Positions 55,164-64,000 of a DNA stretch of 64,000 bases are shown here, piece by piece. The stretch's first letter is position 1. The number at the start of each line of letters is the position of its first letter. Source of the stretch: Rhodospirillales bacterium (GTDB lineage: Bacteria > Pseudomonadota > Alphaproteobacteria > Rhodospirillales > Shumkoniaceae). Location: positions 62,001 through 126,000 of the forward strand of contig JANQJG010000177.1 in NCBI GenBank assembly GCA_028281785.1, read 5' to 3'. Made by a program: the position numbers and the translations under genes. The notes under the pieces are model-generated. The model was not told where the DNA came from. It saw only the letters and a list, made by a program, of their open reading frames with translations, and searched no databases.

Positions 55164-56006
55164 ATGACAACCAGCGATCTGCAAGCGACGATCGATGCTG
55201 CCTGGGAGGCGCGCGAGACAATAACCCCGCAAACGGAGGGTGGCGCTCGTGACGCTGTGGCGGCAGCGCTTGACCTCCTCGATTCGGGAAAGGCCCGTGT
55301 CGCCGAGAAGCATGACGGCGTCTGGCTGGTCCACCAGTGGCTCAAGAAAGCGGTCCTGTTATCGTTCCGCCTCAACGACATGACCGTGCTTCCCGGCGGC
55401 CCCGGAAAGGCAAGCTGGTTCGACAAGGTGCCGTCGAAGTTCGAGGGATGGGACGACAACCGCTTCCGCGCCGCCGGCTTCCGGGCCGTGCCCAACTGCA
55501 CGGTCCGGCACTCCGCCCACATTGCGCCCGGCGTCGTCCTAATGCCCTGCTTCGTCAATCTCGGCGCCTATGTCGACAGCGGATCGATGATCGACACCTG
55601 GGCCACCGTCGGCTCCTGTGCGCAGATTGGAAAGAACTGCCACATCTCCGGCGGCGCCGGCATTGGCGGCGTGCTCGAGCCGCTGCAGGCGAACCCCGTC
55701 ATCATCGAGGACAACTGCTTCGTCGGCGCCCGCTCCGAGGTCGCGGAGGGAGTCATCGTCGAGGAGGGCTCGGTCCTCTCCATGGGGGTTTATATCAGCG
55801 CGTCGACCCGGATCGTGGACCGCGCGACCGGCGAAATCCACTATGGACGCGTGCCGGCATATTCGGTGGTCGTGTCCGGGACGATGCCCGGCAAGGCGCT
55901 GCCCGACGGGTCGGCGGGACCGGGGCTCTACTGCGCGGTGATTGTCAAGCGCGTGGACGAGCGGACCCGTTCCAAGACCTCGATCAACGAACTGTTGAGG
56001 GATTGA
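55164..56006 (+). CDS. dapD: 2,3,4,5-tetrahydropyridine-2,6-dicarboxylate N-succinyltransferase
   Basis: Succinylates tetrahydrodipicolinate in lysine and diaminopimelate synthesis. The 280-residue protein has the left-handed beta-helix hexapeptides ([60 protein letters not shown]) and the C-terminal [20 protein letters not shown]. The next gene, dapE, is in the same frame and strand, immediately after the stop. Confidence 0.95.
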   Translation: MTTSDLQATIDAAWEARETITPQTEGGARDAVAAALDLLDSGKARVAEKHDGVWLVHQWLKKAVLLSFRLNDMTVLPGGPGKASWFDKVPSKFEGWDDNRFRAAGFRAVPNCTVRHSAHIAPGVVLMPCFVNLGAYVDSGSMIDTWATVGSCAQIGKNCHISGGAGIGGVLEPLQANPVIIEDNCFVGARSEVAEGVIVEEGSVLSMGVYISASTRIVDRATGEIHYGRVPAYSVVVSGTMPGKALPDGSAGPGLYCAVIVKRVDERTRSKTSINELLRD

Positions 56007-56009
56007 CAG

Positions 56010-57179
56010 ATATCTTCGTCGAAGGGCATCGACCCGGTTGAGCTGAGCCGAGCGCTCATCCGTTGCCCCAGCGTCACCCCCGAAGACGCCGGCGCTCTAG
56101 ACGTCGTTCAGAGTGCGCTGGAGGGCCTTGGCTTCGCCTGCCACCGTCTGCCCTTCTCCGCCGCCGACACGCCCGACGTGGACAATCTGTATGCTCGTCT
56201 CGGCTCGGAGCGACCGAATTTCTGCTTTGCCGGCCATATCGACGTGGTTCCTCCCGGACCCCGGTCCGGCTGGAGTGTCGATCCCTTCGCCGGCGAGATC
56301 GTCGAGGGTCGCCTGATCGGCCGCGGCGCCTGTGACATGAAAGGCGGTATCGCCTGTTTCGTGGCTGCTGTGGACCGCTTTCTCGCCGGCTGCCGGAACG
56401 ATTTCGGCGGCTCGATCAGCCTGCTCATCACCGGCGACGAGGAGGGGCCCGCGGTCAACGGCACCGTCAAGGTGCTGGACTGGCTGGCGCGGCGCGGTGA
56501 ACGATTGGATCACTGCCTGGTTGGCGAACCGACGAGCCGGCGACATCTCGGCGAATCCATCAAGATCGGGCGGCGCGGTAGCCTCAACGGCCTGCTGACC
56601 GTGTTCGGAACGCAGGGACATTCGGCCTACCCTCAGCTCGCGGACAACCCGATCCCGCGTCTCATGCGCATGCTCTCGGCGGTCGCGATCGATCCGCTCG
56701 ACGAGGGCACCGAACATTTCGAGCCCAGTTGGCCACAGGCCACGACGATCGACGTCGGCAACCCCGCCACCAACGTGATTCCTGCGCAGGCGCGTGCCGC
56801 CTTCAACATTCGCTTCAACGACCGGCATGACGGGGATGGCTTGGCTGCGTGGATCCGCGCCTGCTGCGAGGAGATCGGCGGACGGTACGAACTGGACATC
56901 GAGGTTTCCGGCGAGGCGTTTCTCTGCCCGCCGGGACCCTGGATCGACTTGCTTGTGACCGCCACGGAAGCGGCAACGGGCCGGCGGCCGACGCTGGATA
57001 CCAGCGGGGGCACCTCCGACGCGCGCTTCATCAAGGAGTACTGTCCGGTTGCCGAGTTGGGGCTGGTGGGAGATAGTCTCCATAAGATGGACGAGCATGT
57101 CGCGCTCATCGATCTCGAAGCCTTGACCGAACTCTATCGCGGGGTGCTCACCCGCTATTTCGCGGAGCCTCCGCCGTGA
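56010..57179 (+). CDS. dapE: Succinyl-diaminopimelate desuccinylase, start codon unusual
   Basis: Hydrolyses N-succinyl-diaminopimelate to diaminopimelate, a two-zinc M20 peptidase. Metal motifs [11 protein letters not shown] and [11 protein letters not shown], and [12 protein letters not shown], are clear. The N-terminal homology [21 protein letters not shown] lies upstream of the first AUG/GUG/UUG in this frame (GTG 56178, which would remove 56 residues). Candidates are AUA at 56010 with GAGGG eight bases upstream, or a UUG at 56003 overlapping the dapD stop with a one-base shift in GAAGGGC (56021-56027), which would read MTDIFVEGIDPVEL. The first base given is therefore uncertain. Confidence 0.85.
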   Translation: MSSSKGIDPVELSRALIRCPSVTPEDAGALDVVQSALEGLGFACHRLPFSAADTPDVDNLYARLGSERPNFCFAGHIDVVPPGPRSGWSVDPFAGEIVEGRLIGRGACDMKGGIACFVAAVDRFLAGCRNDFGGSISLLITGDEEGPAVNGTVKVLDWLARRGERLDHCLVGEPTSRRHLGESIKIGRRGSLNGLLTVFGTQGHSAYPQLADNPIPRLMRMLSAVAIDPLDEGTEHFEPSWPQATTIDVGNPATNVIPAQARAAFNIRFNDRHDGDGLAAWIRACCEEIGGRYELDIEVSGEAFLCPPGPWIDLLVTATEAATGRRPTLDTSGGTSDARFIKEYCPVAELGLVGDSLHKMDEHVALIDLEALTELYRGVLTRYFAEPPP

Positions 57180-57742
57180 CCTTGCGCGAGGTCGCCTTCG
57201 GCCTCTTCGGCGCGTATCGGCTGGCCCGGTTCGACGCCCTCGGCATGACCTTTTTCGACACCTCGATCACCGGCTTCTGGCGATCGTTTTTCGCCGCGGC
57301 GCTTGTCGCTCCGCTCTATCTCACGATGCTCTTCTCGCAGATCGTCGCAGGAGACGTGGTCGCCGCCCTGCCGCGCTTCTTCATTGTCCAGGCCATCGGC
57401 TACGTCATCCTTTGGGTTGCCTACCCCTTGCTGATGATCCCGGTCACCGACTTCCTCGATCGCGGGAACAAATACCTTGGGTACATTGTCGCTTATAACT
57501 GGTCGGCGGTATGGCAACAGCTGCTTTTCGTGCCGCTCACCGTGCTCGGGAGGGCCGGTGTTTTATCGCCCGAACTGGGAATACTGCTGACCATCGCGGC
57601 CTTTATCTATGTCTCCGCCTATATCTGGTTTGTTGCGCTGGCGGCTCTTGAGATCCCAGGCCTCGTCGCTTTCGCGATTCTCGCCGGTGACTTGCTCCTG
57701 AGCTTTCTCATTCAGCTGTTGGTGGCGTCGATGATCACCTGA
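57176..57742 (+). CDS. Yip1-like multi-pass membrane protein, 188 aa
   Basis: About five membrane segments ([89 protein letters not shown]). GTG start overlaps the dapE stop (GTGA). No specific function; Yip1-like by topology only. The 127-bp repeat follows. Confidence 0.75.
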   Translation: MTLREVAFGLFGAYRLARFDALGMTFFDTSITGFWRSFFAAALVAPLYLTMLFSQIVAGDVVAALPRFFIVQAIGYVILWVAYPLLMIPVTDFLDRGNKYLGYIVAYNWSAVWQQLLFVPLTVLGRAGVLSPELGILLTIAAFIYVSAYIWFVALAALEIPGLVAFAILAGDLLLSFLIQLLVASMIT

Positions 57743-57747
57743 GCCTA

Positions 57748-57874
57748 GTGTGATGGTTCCGAAGTTCGGTACATTATGTGCGCCCAACTTCGGAAGCTGA
57801 ATCACACTAGAATCAATAAGTTCGTGTGCCGATTCACGCGAGATTCGATGTCACGAATCTCGCGATCGGGACAC
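57748..57874. repeat. 127-bp CTAG-bounded two-hairpin repeat, copy 2
   Basis: Flanked by TA on both sides (57746-57747 and 57875-57876), in CTAG context. Opposite orientation to the copy at 44072. Hairpin A: CCGAAGTT ... CAACTTCGG, with GTGTGAT/ATCACAC outer arms. Hairpin B: CGCGAGATTCG ... CGAATCTCGCG with GTGTGCCGAT/ATCGGGACAC outer arms. It lies between convergent genes and could act as a bidirectional terminator. Confidence 0.88.
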
Positions 57875-57878
57875 TAGC

Positions 57879-58616
57879 TCAGTAGACCACTTCCATCAGA
57901 CAAAGGCCGCAGGCAGGCGCGGTCGGACCGGCTGCGGACCGGTCGCGCGCCTCAAGCGCCGACCGCAGGTCCTCCGGCGACCATTTCCCGTCCCCGACCA
58001 GCTTAAGGCTGCCCACGATGTTGCGTACCTGATGGTGGAGGAAGGAGGGTGCCCGAGCCGACACCTCGACATCTGGCGCGGTCCCGACGACTCGCAGCTC
58101 GGCCAGGGTCTTGACCGGCGAGCGGGCCTGGCATTGGGCGGCGCGAAAGCTGGAAAAGTCGTGGCGGCCGACGAGGATCTCCGCCGCCCTGTCCATGGCT
58201 CCAACATCCAGGGGCGACGGCACCCACCAGACCCGCCCCCGCTCCAGCGCCGGCGGCGCCCGTCGGTTGGAAATCCGGTAGAGATAGCGCCGCTCCCGGG
58301 CCGAGAACCGGGCATGGAATTCGGCCTCCGCTTGGGCGGCGTCGAGGACGGCGACGGGGGCCGGCTTGAGGTGGAAGTTCAATGCGTCGCGCACCGTTTC
58401 CGGCTTGAATTCGCGGCTCAGGTCGAAATGGGCAACCTGCCCCCGGGCATGCACGCCGGCGTCCGTGCGGCCGGCGGCGAAGGTGACGACCGTCTCCCCG
58501 CAAAAACCCGTGATGGCCTCCTCGAGCACCTGTTGCACCGACAGGCCGTTTTCCTGCCGCTGCCAGCCGACGAAACCGCCGCCGTCATACTCGAGTGTGA
58601 TCCGATACCGTGGCAT
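57879..58616 (-). CDS. truA: tRNA pseudouridine synthase A
   Basis: Makes pseudouridine at positions 38-40 of tRNA. The 245-residue protein has the catalytic D52 in AGRTDAGVHARGQ, the start MPRYRITLEYDGGGFVGWQ, and FLHHQVRNIVGSL. The 3' end runs to the boundary of the 127-bp repeat (the TGA precedes the CTAG by one base). Confidence 0.94.
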   Translation of the reverse strand: MPRYRITLEYDGGGFVGWQRQENGLSVQQVLEEAITGFCGETVVTFAAGRTDAGVHARGQVAHFDLSREFKPETVRDALNFHLKPAPVAVLDAAQAEAEFHARFSARERRYLYRISNRRAPPALERGRVWWVPSPLDVGAMDRAAEILVGRHDFSSFRAAQCQARSPVKTLAELRVVGTAPDVEVSARAPSFLHHQVRNIVGSLKLVGDGKWSPEDLRSALEARDRSAAGPTAPACGLCLMEVVY

Positions 58617-58760
58617 GGCGCTGTTGTAGCCCGCGTCGGTTTGGCCGACGACCATTTTGTCGGAAGTTCCCCAGACTCCGGCCCAACTCCCGGATGTTTC
58701 GTGCGTGATTGGCGATAAACTGGTATGAGGGTGGTTCGAATCGACTGAAACGTTTGGGCC

Positions 58761-59810
58761 ATGTCCGTCTCACCCGAGATCCGGGATATTGATAGGGATT
58801 CCCTGCATACCCTGCCGCTATCGATCCACCCCTTCCAGAGCGGCCGCCTCAAGCATGCGCGGCTGATCAAGAACTCCAAGCTGGAGCCGGTTGTCGAGTT
58901 TTTTCGCGGACCGCGCACCGGTAGCGGCCAAGTGGCCATCGAAGACCTTTGGCAGGAGCTCGAATGGTCGGAGGACCAACCCCATCCCGATCTGATCCTG
59001 CTGCGGAAGCTGGCCCCGCTTCCCAGCTATGACGTTTACAGCCTGAGAATTCTCTATCGCCAACACGGCATCCCGGTTTCCCGCATCGACTATCTCAAGC
59101 TCTCCGACTGCAAGGTCGAACAGCTGACCGGTTACATGCGCGAGTTCACGCACCCCCTGATCCTCCAGGTCTACGGGCGGGACGATATGTCGATCCGAAA
59201 TTTCGAGGACGTGATCACCCTGTTCCGCGAACCGAATCTCGAGCAGGCGCGGGAAAAACTGAAGAAGATGGCGGACATCCTCGACATCGCCCTTGACGAC
59301 CTGCCGGCCTTTCTCGAGGACTGCGGCGATACCTTCCTTTCCTTGTCCTACTATCGTCAGTGCCTAGACCAGATCGAACCGCTGATTGGCGCTTTCATCG
59401 AATCCCTTTCGGATATCCGCTCGAACCGCCAGCTTCAGGACGATCCGTACTTGATGAAGGTCTGCGACCAACTGGAGACCCTGTTTAGCCGACTCCGTAA
59501 CACGCTTGAGCGGCGCTTCGCGACCTTCGATCGCATCACGCGCGATATGTGGGAAGACGTCTCGGCGGAGCGTTTCCGTCGGATCGCCGCAATGATCACC
59601 GGTTACCACACGACGATCGGCGGCATCCTTTGCGCGTTGACCGTCAAAACAAGCGCGTGGAACAGCCTGTTCCCGACCCATCAGGCGGGCGGCCCGGTGA
59701 GCCGCGCGGAATTCATCGTCTCGGACATGAAGTTCGGCCTGGAGATAATCCGCAACATCGAGGCATCGGCGCCCGATCTTCGCGACTTCGAGTATATGGA
59801 CATACCCTAA
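58761..59810 (+). CDS. Conserved hypothetical protein, 349 aa
   Basis: Unrecognised. Soluble and largely helical, e.g. [60 protein letters not shown], ending in [20 protein letters not shown]. No signal or membrane segment. It sits on the plus strand between truA and fmt (both minus), splitting a pair that is often adjacent, and its 3' end overlaps the fmt stop by four bases. Confidence 0.75.
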   Translation: MSVSPEIRDIDRDSLHTLPLSIHPFQSGRLKHARLIKNSKLEPVVEFFRGPRTGSGQVAIEDLWQELEWSEDQPHPDLILLRKLAPLPSYDVYSLRILYRQHGIPVSRIDYLKLSDCKVEQLTGYMREFTHPLILQVYGRDDMSIRNFEDVITLFREPNLEQAREKLKKMADILDIALDDLPAFLEDCGDTFLSLSYYRQCLDQIEPLIGAFIESLSDIRSNRQLQDDPYLMKVCDQLETLFSRLRNTLERRFATFDRITRDMWEDVSAERFRRIAAMITGYHTTIGGILCALTVKTSAWNSLFPTHQAGGPVSRAEFIVSDMKFGLEIIRNIEASAPDLRDFEYMDIP

Positions 59811-60736
59811 CCCAATACCGTTCCCGCCGGCAGCGGATATCCCCTCAGAAACGCCTCGGCGTCGGTCGCCTTCTTGCCCTCGCGCTGGATCCAGGTGAGC
59901 CGCAGGGCGCCCTCGCCGCAAGCGACCGTAAGTCGGTCATCAAGCACGGTTCCCGGCGTCGTTCCGGTTCCCGTCCTGGCGATCTCCGCAGCCAGCACCT
60001 TGATACGGTGCCCCTCATAGTCGAACCAGACGCCGGGCCACGGGTTAAGGGCGCGCAATACGCGTTTGATATGAAGGGCGGGGGCGGCCCAGTCGATTCG
60101 TCCCTCGCCGCGCTCCAGCTTCGCCGCGTAAGTCACGCCCTCCTCGGGTTGCGGGACCGGCGTGAGGCGCCCGACATCGAGATCCGCGAGGGCTCGGACG
60201 GCGAGATCGGCGCCCAGCCGCGACAGGGTATCGTGCAGCGACGCGGCCGTGGTCTCACACGTGATCGGCACGGCCTCGGCAAGCAGGATCGGCCCGGTGT
60301 CGAGCCCTTCGTCCACACGCATGATAGTGATGCCGGTCTCGCGGTCGCCCGCCATAATGGCCCTCTGGATCGGCGCCGCGCCGCGCCAGCGCGGCAGCAG
60401 CGAAGCGTGGACGTTAACGCAGCCCAGCCGTGGCGCGTCGAGCACCCGCTTCGGCAGAATGAGCCCATAGGCCGCCGTCACCGCCGCATCGAGGCGAAGC
60501 GTGGCGAAGGCCTCTTGCTCGGCCTCGCCCTTCAGGCTCCGGGGTGTTCGAACGGCCAGGCCCCGTTCCTCGGCGAAGGCCTGAACCGCGGACGGGCGCT
60601 CCTTCTGTCCCCGTCCCGCCGGCCGCGGCGGCTGCGCGTAGACGCAGGCGATCTCGTGCCCGGCCTCGATCATGGCGGCGAGCACGGGAACCGCGAAGTC
60701 GGGCGTTCCCAGAAAGGCCAGGCGCAGGCGCGGCAT
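59807..60736 (-). CDS. fmt: Methionyl-tRNA formyltransferase
   Basis: Formylates initiator Met-tRNA. The 309-residue protein has [20 protein letters not shown], the catalytic loop [20 protein letters not shown], and the C-terminal OB domain. No def (peptide deformylase) is adjacent; the gene upstream is the GntR-type regulator. Confidence 0.95.
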   Translation of the reverse strand: MPRLRLAFLGTPDFAVPVLAAMIEAGHEIACVYAQPPRPAGRGQKERPSAVQAFAEERGLAVRTPRSLKGEAEQEAFATLRLDAAVTAAYGLILPKRVLDAPRLGCVNVHASLLPRWRGAAPIQRAIMAGDRETGITIMRVDEGLDTGPILLAEAVPITCETTAASLHDTLSRLGADLAVRALADLDVGRLTPVPQPEEGVTYAAKLERGEGRIDWAAPALHIKRVLRALNPWPGVWFDYEGHRIKVLAAEIARTGTGTTPGTVLDDRLTVACGEGALRLTWIQREGKKATDAEAFLRGYPLPAGTVLG

Positions 60737-60823
60737 GGCGGAATCTCCGGCAGGGCGTGCAAACGCCCAGCATAAAGCACGCCCGAGGCCTTCCGGGCAA
60801 GTGATGGGACCGCGTGCCGACCC

Positions 60824-61603
60824 TCAGTCGACGATGCTCAGATAGGTGTGCTGCCGGGTCTCGCAGCGGCTCACCCGCCATTCCACCGGTTTGTCTTCGA
60901 TGCTGAGAGCCAGACGATCGATCTCAAGCAGCGGCGCCCCCGCCGCCAGGCCCAGCAGCTCCGCCTCCCGCGCCGTGGCCGCGACCGCCCTCAGCTTCTC
61001 CACGGCGCGAACGATGGTCATCCCGTATCGCTCCTCGTAGAGCTCATAGAGCGTGTTGGGAAGATCGTCCTTCGGCATCCGGGCGAGGCCCGGGAAACTC
61101 TTTGCCGCGACCACGATGAACTCGACGATCGCCGGCCGGCCGGCCATGTCGCGGACGCGATCGATGCGAATGACGCGGCTGCCGGCGCGCAGCTCCAGAC
61201 GCGCCTCTTCCTCGCGCGTCGCGCGCCGGGTCTCGACGGACAGCACACGGCTGCTCGGGAGCTGGCGCGACCCGTCCTGACCGACCAGGTGGAAGAAATG
61301 AAAAAGGGCGCGGTGGGGCGTATGGGTGGCGACGAAGGTGCCCCGGCCCTGGCGGCGGATCAGAACGTTCTGCGCGGTGAGTTCGTCCAGCGCCTTTCGG
61401 ACGGTGCCCTGGCTCACGCCGTACTCGGCGGCGAGCCGGAACTCGCTCGGGAGCTTGTCGCCGGGACGCCAATCACCGCCGATCAGCTTGCCGATGACGG
61501 CGTCCTTGACCTGCTGGTAGAGCGGTCGGAAGTCGACGTCGGACAGGACCGCTTGCGGTTCATCGCCGCGTTTGACGGGGGGTTCGCTCGCGCTTCTCAC
61601 CAT
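60824..61603 (-). CDS. GntR-family (HutC/UTRA) transcriptional regulator
   Basis: A 259-residue repressor: a winged-helix domain (about residues 25-95, DKLPSEFRLAAEYGVSQGTV) and a UTRA ligand domain (about 105-255, IDRVRDMAGRPAIVEFIV). It is divergent from the UxaA-type operon at 61773 and most likely controls it. The start at 61603 is preceded by GGAGCGAGG; an in-frame ATG at 61708 would extend it. The ligand is probably a sugar acid or related hydroxy acid. Confidence 0.88.
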   Translation of the reverse strand: MVRSASEPPVKRGDEPQAVLSDVDFRPLYQQVKDAVIGKLIGGDWRPGDKLPSEFRLAAEYGVSQGTVRKALDELTAQNVLIRRQGRGTFVATHTPHRALFHFFHLVGQDGSRQLPSSRVLSVETRRATREEEARLELRAGSRVIRIDRVRDMAGRPAIVEFIVVAAKSFPGLARMPKDDLPNTLYELYEERYGMTIVRAVEKLRAVAATAREAELLGLAAGAPLLEIDRLALSIEDKPVEWRVSRCETRQHTYLSIVD

Positions 61604-61664
61604 GGCCTCGCTCCGGGGCCGTCCGTCCGTCTTCGGACCATCGGGCCCCTGCGGTGAACTTTCA

Positions 61665-61678
61665 TATAGTCTTCTATA
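61665..61678. promoter_or_regulatory. Palindrome TATAG-TCTT-CTATA, possible GntR operator
   Basis: Interrupted palindrome between the GntR gene start (61603) and the lyase operon start (61773), overlapping a second inverted repeat TCTT/AAGA. It is the best candidate operator for the divergent pair. Confidence 0.5.
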
Positions 61679-61772
61679 AGATATAACGTTTTGAATTGAC
61701 AACCCCATGAACGGCCTTCTAGCTTTAGGCGGCCAAACGCCGCCGCCGGCGGCACGGGAAAGGGAGGATAAA

Positions 61773-62060
61773 TTGGCTGCACCCGACTTCCTCGTTCACG
61801 AGACCAAGGACACGGTCGGCGTCATTGTCGTCGAAGGCATCGAGGCCGGCCAGGATATGACGGGCTGGATGATGGATACGGACGAGACCATCACCGTCAA
61901 GGCACTGGACCCCATTCCATTGGGACACAAGGTGGCGCTGCAAGATATCAAGGACGGCGACACCATATTCAAGTACAGCAACGACATCGGCAAGGCCGTG
62001 GCGGACATCGCCAAGGGCGGCCATGTTCACGTGCACAACGTCAAGACGAAGAGGTGGTAG
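61773..62060 (+). CDS. UxaA/SuyA-type lyase, small (SAF) subunit
   Basis: The 95-residue protein is the N-terminal SAF-domain part of altronate/galactarate dehydratases as a separate subunit ([60 protein letters not shown]). The TTG start at 61773 is supported by GGGAGGA six bases upstream; other in-frame starts have no such site. It pairs with the large subunit two bases downstream, and could be SuyA of (2R)-sulfolactate sulfo-lyase. Confidence 0.85.
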   Translation: MAAPDFLVHETKDTVGVIVVEGIEAGQDMTGWMMDTDETITVKALDPIPLGHKVALQDIKDGDTIFKYSNDIGKAVADIAKGGHVHVHNVKTKRW

Positions 62061-62062
62061 AG

Positions 62063-63229
62063 ATGGACAAGCCGACATTCTACGGATACCGCCGGGAGAA
62101 TGGCCGCGTGGGCATCCGTAACCACGTCGTCATTCTACCCCTCGACGACCTCTCCAACGCCGCCTGCGAGGCCGTGGCCAACAACATCAAGGGCACGCTG
62201 GCGCTGCCTCACCACTATGGCCGACTGCAGTTCGGAGAGGATCTCGAGCTTCATTTCCGGACCATGATCGGGACCGGATGCAACCCCAATGTCGCCGCTG
62301 TCGTCGTTATCGGCATCGAGCCCGGTTGGACGCAGCGGATCGTCGACGGCATCAAGGAGACCGGCAAGCCGGTCGCCGGCTTCGCCATCGAGCGCAATGG
62401 CGACATCGCCACCATCGCCGCGGCCTCCTGGAAGGCCAAGGAATTCCTGCAATGGGCGAGCGAGCTCGAGCGCGAGGAATGCAGCACCGAGGACCTTTGG
62501 GTTTCGGTGAAGTGCGGCGAATCGGATACGACTTCCGGCCTTGCTTCCAACCCCACCGTGGGTAACTTCATCGACAAGATGGACGTGTGGGGCGCCACCA
62601 CCTGTTTCGGCGAGACCTCCGAGATCACCGGCGCCGAGCAGGTCTGTTCCACCCGCGCCGCGAACTCCGAGACCACCGAGAAGTTCCTGAAGACCTGGAA
62701 CGCCTACAACGACTTCATCATGGCCGAGAAGACCAACGACCTTTCGGAGTCGCAGCCGACCAAGGGCAATATCGCCGGCGGCCTGACCACCATCGAGGAA
62801 AAAGCGTTCGGCAACCTCCAGAAAATCGGTAAGGAGGCGACGTATATCGACGTTCTGGAGCCGGCCGAGGCGCCGGCCAAGGGCGCGGGCCTGTACTTCA
62901 TGGACACCTCCTCGGCGGCCGCCGAATGCGTCACCCTTCAGGCGGCGGCGGGCTTCGTCGTCCATCTGTTCCCCACGGGGCAGGGCAACATCATCGGCAA
63001 CCCGATCGAGCCGGTGATCAAGCTGACCGCCAATCCGCGGACGGCCCGCGATATGAGCGAGCATGTCGACCTCGACGTCTCCGGCATCCTGCGCCGGGAG
63101 ATGAACTTCGACCAGGCCGGCGATGAGCTGATCAAAATGGCCATCCGCACCTGTAATGGGCGATTGACGGCGGCCGAAGCCCTCGGCCACCGCGAATTCG
63201 TGATGACGAAACTCTATCGAAGCGCCTAG
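62063..63229 (+). CDS. UxaA/SuyB-type lyase, large subunit
   Basis: The 388-residue catalytic chain begins [20 protein letters not shown] and has [60 protein letters not shown] and [15 protein letters not shown]. It belongs to the UxaA/GarD superfamily, which uses an iron site to remove water or sulfite from a hydroxy acid. The 95 + 388 residue split matches SuyAB (about 8 and 42 kDa, from memory), so sulfolactate is a candidate alongside sugar acids. The TAG stop is the CTAG of the next repeat. Confidence 0.85.
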   Translation: MDKPTFYGYRRENGRVGIRNHVVILPLDDLSNAACEAVANNIKGTLALPHHYGRLQFGEDLELHFRTMIGTGCNPNVAAVVVIGIEPGWTQRIVDGIKETGKPVAGFAIERNGDIATIAAASWKAKEFLQWASELEREECSTEDLWVSVKCGESDTTSGLASNPTVGNFIDKMDVWGATTCFGETSEITGAEQVCSTRAANSETTEKFLKTWNAYNDFIMAEKTNDLSESQPTKGNIAGGLTTIEEKAFGNLQKIGKEATYIDVLEPAEAPAKGAGLYFMDTSSAAAECVTLQAAAGFVVHLFPTGQGNIIGNPIEPVIKLTANPRTARDMSEHVDLDVSGILRREMNFDQAGDELIKMAIRTCNGRLTAAEALGHREFVMTKLYRSA

Positions 63230-63363
63230 AGCGGATCGTGATCAATTGGGAACACGGCATGTTTGCAATTGATCGCGTGAATCCGCTCTACCTCAATGAA
63301 CCAGATCAGATTCACGCGATGAAATGGTATTGCCGGGCGATTCCATTTCATCGCGATCTGATC
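63229..63363. repeat. 135-bp CTAG-bounded two-hairpin repeat
   Basis: Flanked by TA (63227-63228 and 63364-63365), in CTAG context. Hairpin A: GAGCGGAT ... ATCCGCTC with CAATTG arms; hairpin B: AGATCAGAT ... ATCTGATCT with GCGATGAAATGG/CCATTTCATCGC arms. Same design and nearly the same length as the 127-bp repeats, but with unrelated sequence. It lies between the lyase operon and the convergent enolase-family gene. Confidence 0.8.
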
Positions 63364-63442
63364 TAGAATACCCGGGCCGCGCGTTCCCAAGTGACGCGCG
63401 GCCCGATTGATTCGGGACGACGCCTGACACGATCATTGAGCG

Positions 63443-64000
63443 TCACGCCTCAAGATAATTCTCTTCCTCGATTCTGTCTTGATCGATGTCCATGCCAAGC
63501 CCTGGCACGGATGACAGGTGGATATCGCCTGCTTCCGGCCAAGGCGGGTTTTTCAGGAAGTGCATATTGATCTGGTTCCACTTGACCAGATACTCGATCA
63601 TCGGCGATTGCGCCGCCGAAAAATGGATGCCCGCTGGTGTCGAGGTCCCGTGAGGAATGAAGGTCAGGTCATGGGTCGTCGCGAGTGCCGCAATCTTGAG
63701 GGTCTCGGACAGGCCACCGCACCAATAGATATCAGGTTGGAGAATATCAAGCGCCTGCCTCTCGATGAAGCGCTTCACGCCCCAGCGGGTGTATTCGTGC
63801 TCGGCCCCGGCGAGCGGGATCGACGTCTTCGCCTTCAGGCGAGCATACGTCCCGATCCGATCCGGAAGGAAGGGTTCTTCGAGCCAGCGGGGTCGGTATT
63901 CCTCGATACGCAACGCCAGGTCCGCCGCGTACTCGTAGCTGAACCCCTGCCAGCAATCGAACATGAGGTCGTAGCCGTCTCCAAGCGCCGTGCGTAGCTC
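63443..64000 (-). CDS. Enolase-superfamily (mandelate racemase/muconate lactonizing-type) protein, N-terminus beyond window
   Basis: The visible C-terminal part (about 186 residues) has the metal ligands MFDCW, EEPFLPD and GAEHEY, then PDIYWCGGLSETLKIAALA and the base histidine in FIPHGTSTP. It resembles sugar-acid dehydratases such as those for galactarate, altronate or talarate. The start lies past base 64000. With the lyase operon it suggests a carboxylic-acid catabolic cluster. Confidence 0.85.
   Translation of the reverse strand, partial: ELRTALGDGYDLMFDCWQGFSYEYAADLALRIEEYRPRWLEEPFLPDRIGTYARLKAKTSIPLAGAEHEYTRWGVKRFIERQALDILQPDIYWCGGLSETLKIAALATTHDLTFIPHGTSTPAGIHFSAAQSPMIEYLVKWNQINMHFLKNPPWPEAGDIHLSSVPGLGMDIDQDRIEEENYLEA

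Noticed and set aside
56178-57179. GTG at 56178 as the true dapE start
   Set aside because: It would remove about 56 residues of conserved DapE N-terminus.

Overview
This 64 kb window is GC-rich and densely coded. It looks like chromosomal DNA of an alphaproteobacterium, probably Rhodospirillales-like. I infer this from gene content and order (rpmH-rnpA-yidD-yidC-engB-argB, glnK-amtB, DUF1127 and DUF2336 proteins, adjacent argD and argF), not from a database search. Most genes are ordinary core metabolism and housekeeping. No CRISPR array, prophage, complete insertion sequence or rRNA operon is visible. One tRNA-Arg(ACG) is present.

Layout. 1-8.5 kb: argF (cut by the window edge) and argD, pyrE with an overlapping M20 hydrolase, an ABC-2 permease, recX, a large MscS channel and an ArsC-like reductase. 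8.5-16.6 kb: a LacI-type regulator, amtB-glnK, then a trehalose block (beta-phosphoglucomutase, trehalose-6-phosphate phosphatase, GH65 phosphorylase) and a GYD protein. 16.7-30.8 kb: an oxidoreductase, a DUF1127 protein, a 5'-nucleotidase-like exported protein, galE, the tRNA, a lipoprotein, gpt, an EamA exporter, a Zur-like regulator, small hypotheticals and a penicillin-acylase-family lipoprotein. 30.8-36.7 kb: panC-panB, a gamma-glutamyltranspeptidase lipoprotein, an RlmI-like methyltransferase and a DUF547 protein. 36.7-39.4 kb: an AT-rich leader and three unrecognised genes that look acquired. 39.4-45 kb: a Tam-like methyltransferase, a DUF4405 membrane protein, an orphan histidine kinase, a flavoprotein disulfide reductase and a TVP38 membrane protein. 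45.1-49.4 kb: the rpmH-to-argB block. 49.4-54.2 kb: a c-di-GMP operon (EAL, then GGDEF, then DUF2336). 54.3-60.8 kb: a HAD nucleotidase, dapD-dapE, a membrane protein, truA, a conserved unknown and fmt. 60.8-64 kb: a GntR regulator divergent from a two-subunit UxaA/SuyAB-type lyase, followed by a partial enolase-superfamily gene, probably a sugar-acid or sulfolactate catabolic locus.

The most interesting structure is a set of short non-coding elements that begin and end at CTAG: a 268-bp element with 32-bp terminal inverted repeats at the 3' end of argD; one end of the same element after the gene at 37.2 kb; two 127-bp two-hairpin copies in opposite orientation at 44.1 and 57.8 kb; and a 135-bp element of the same design at 63.2 kb. 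Four of the five abut or form the stop codon of a gene. They look like MITE-type elements using a TA target inside CTAG. A second notable point is dapE, whose N-terminal homology extends upstream of any AUG, GUG or UUG codon. This implies either a rare start codon or a one-base frameshift next to dapD.
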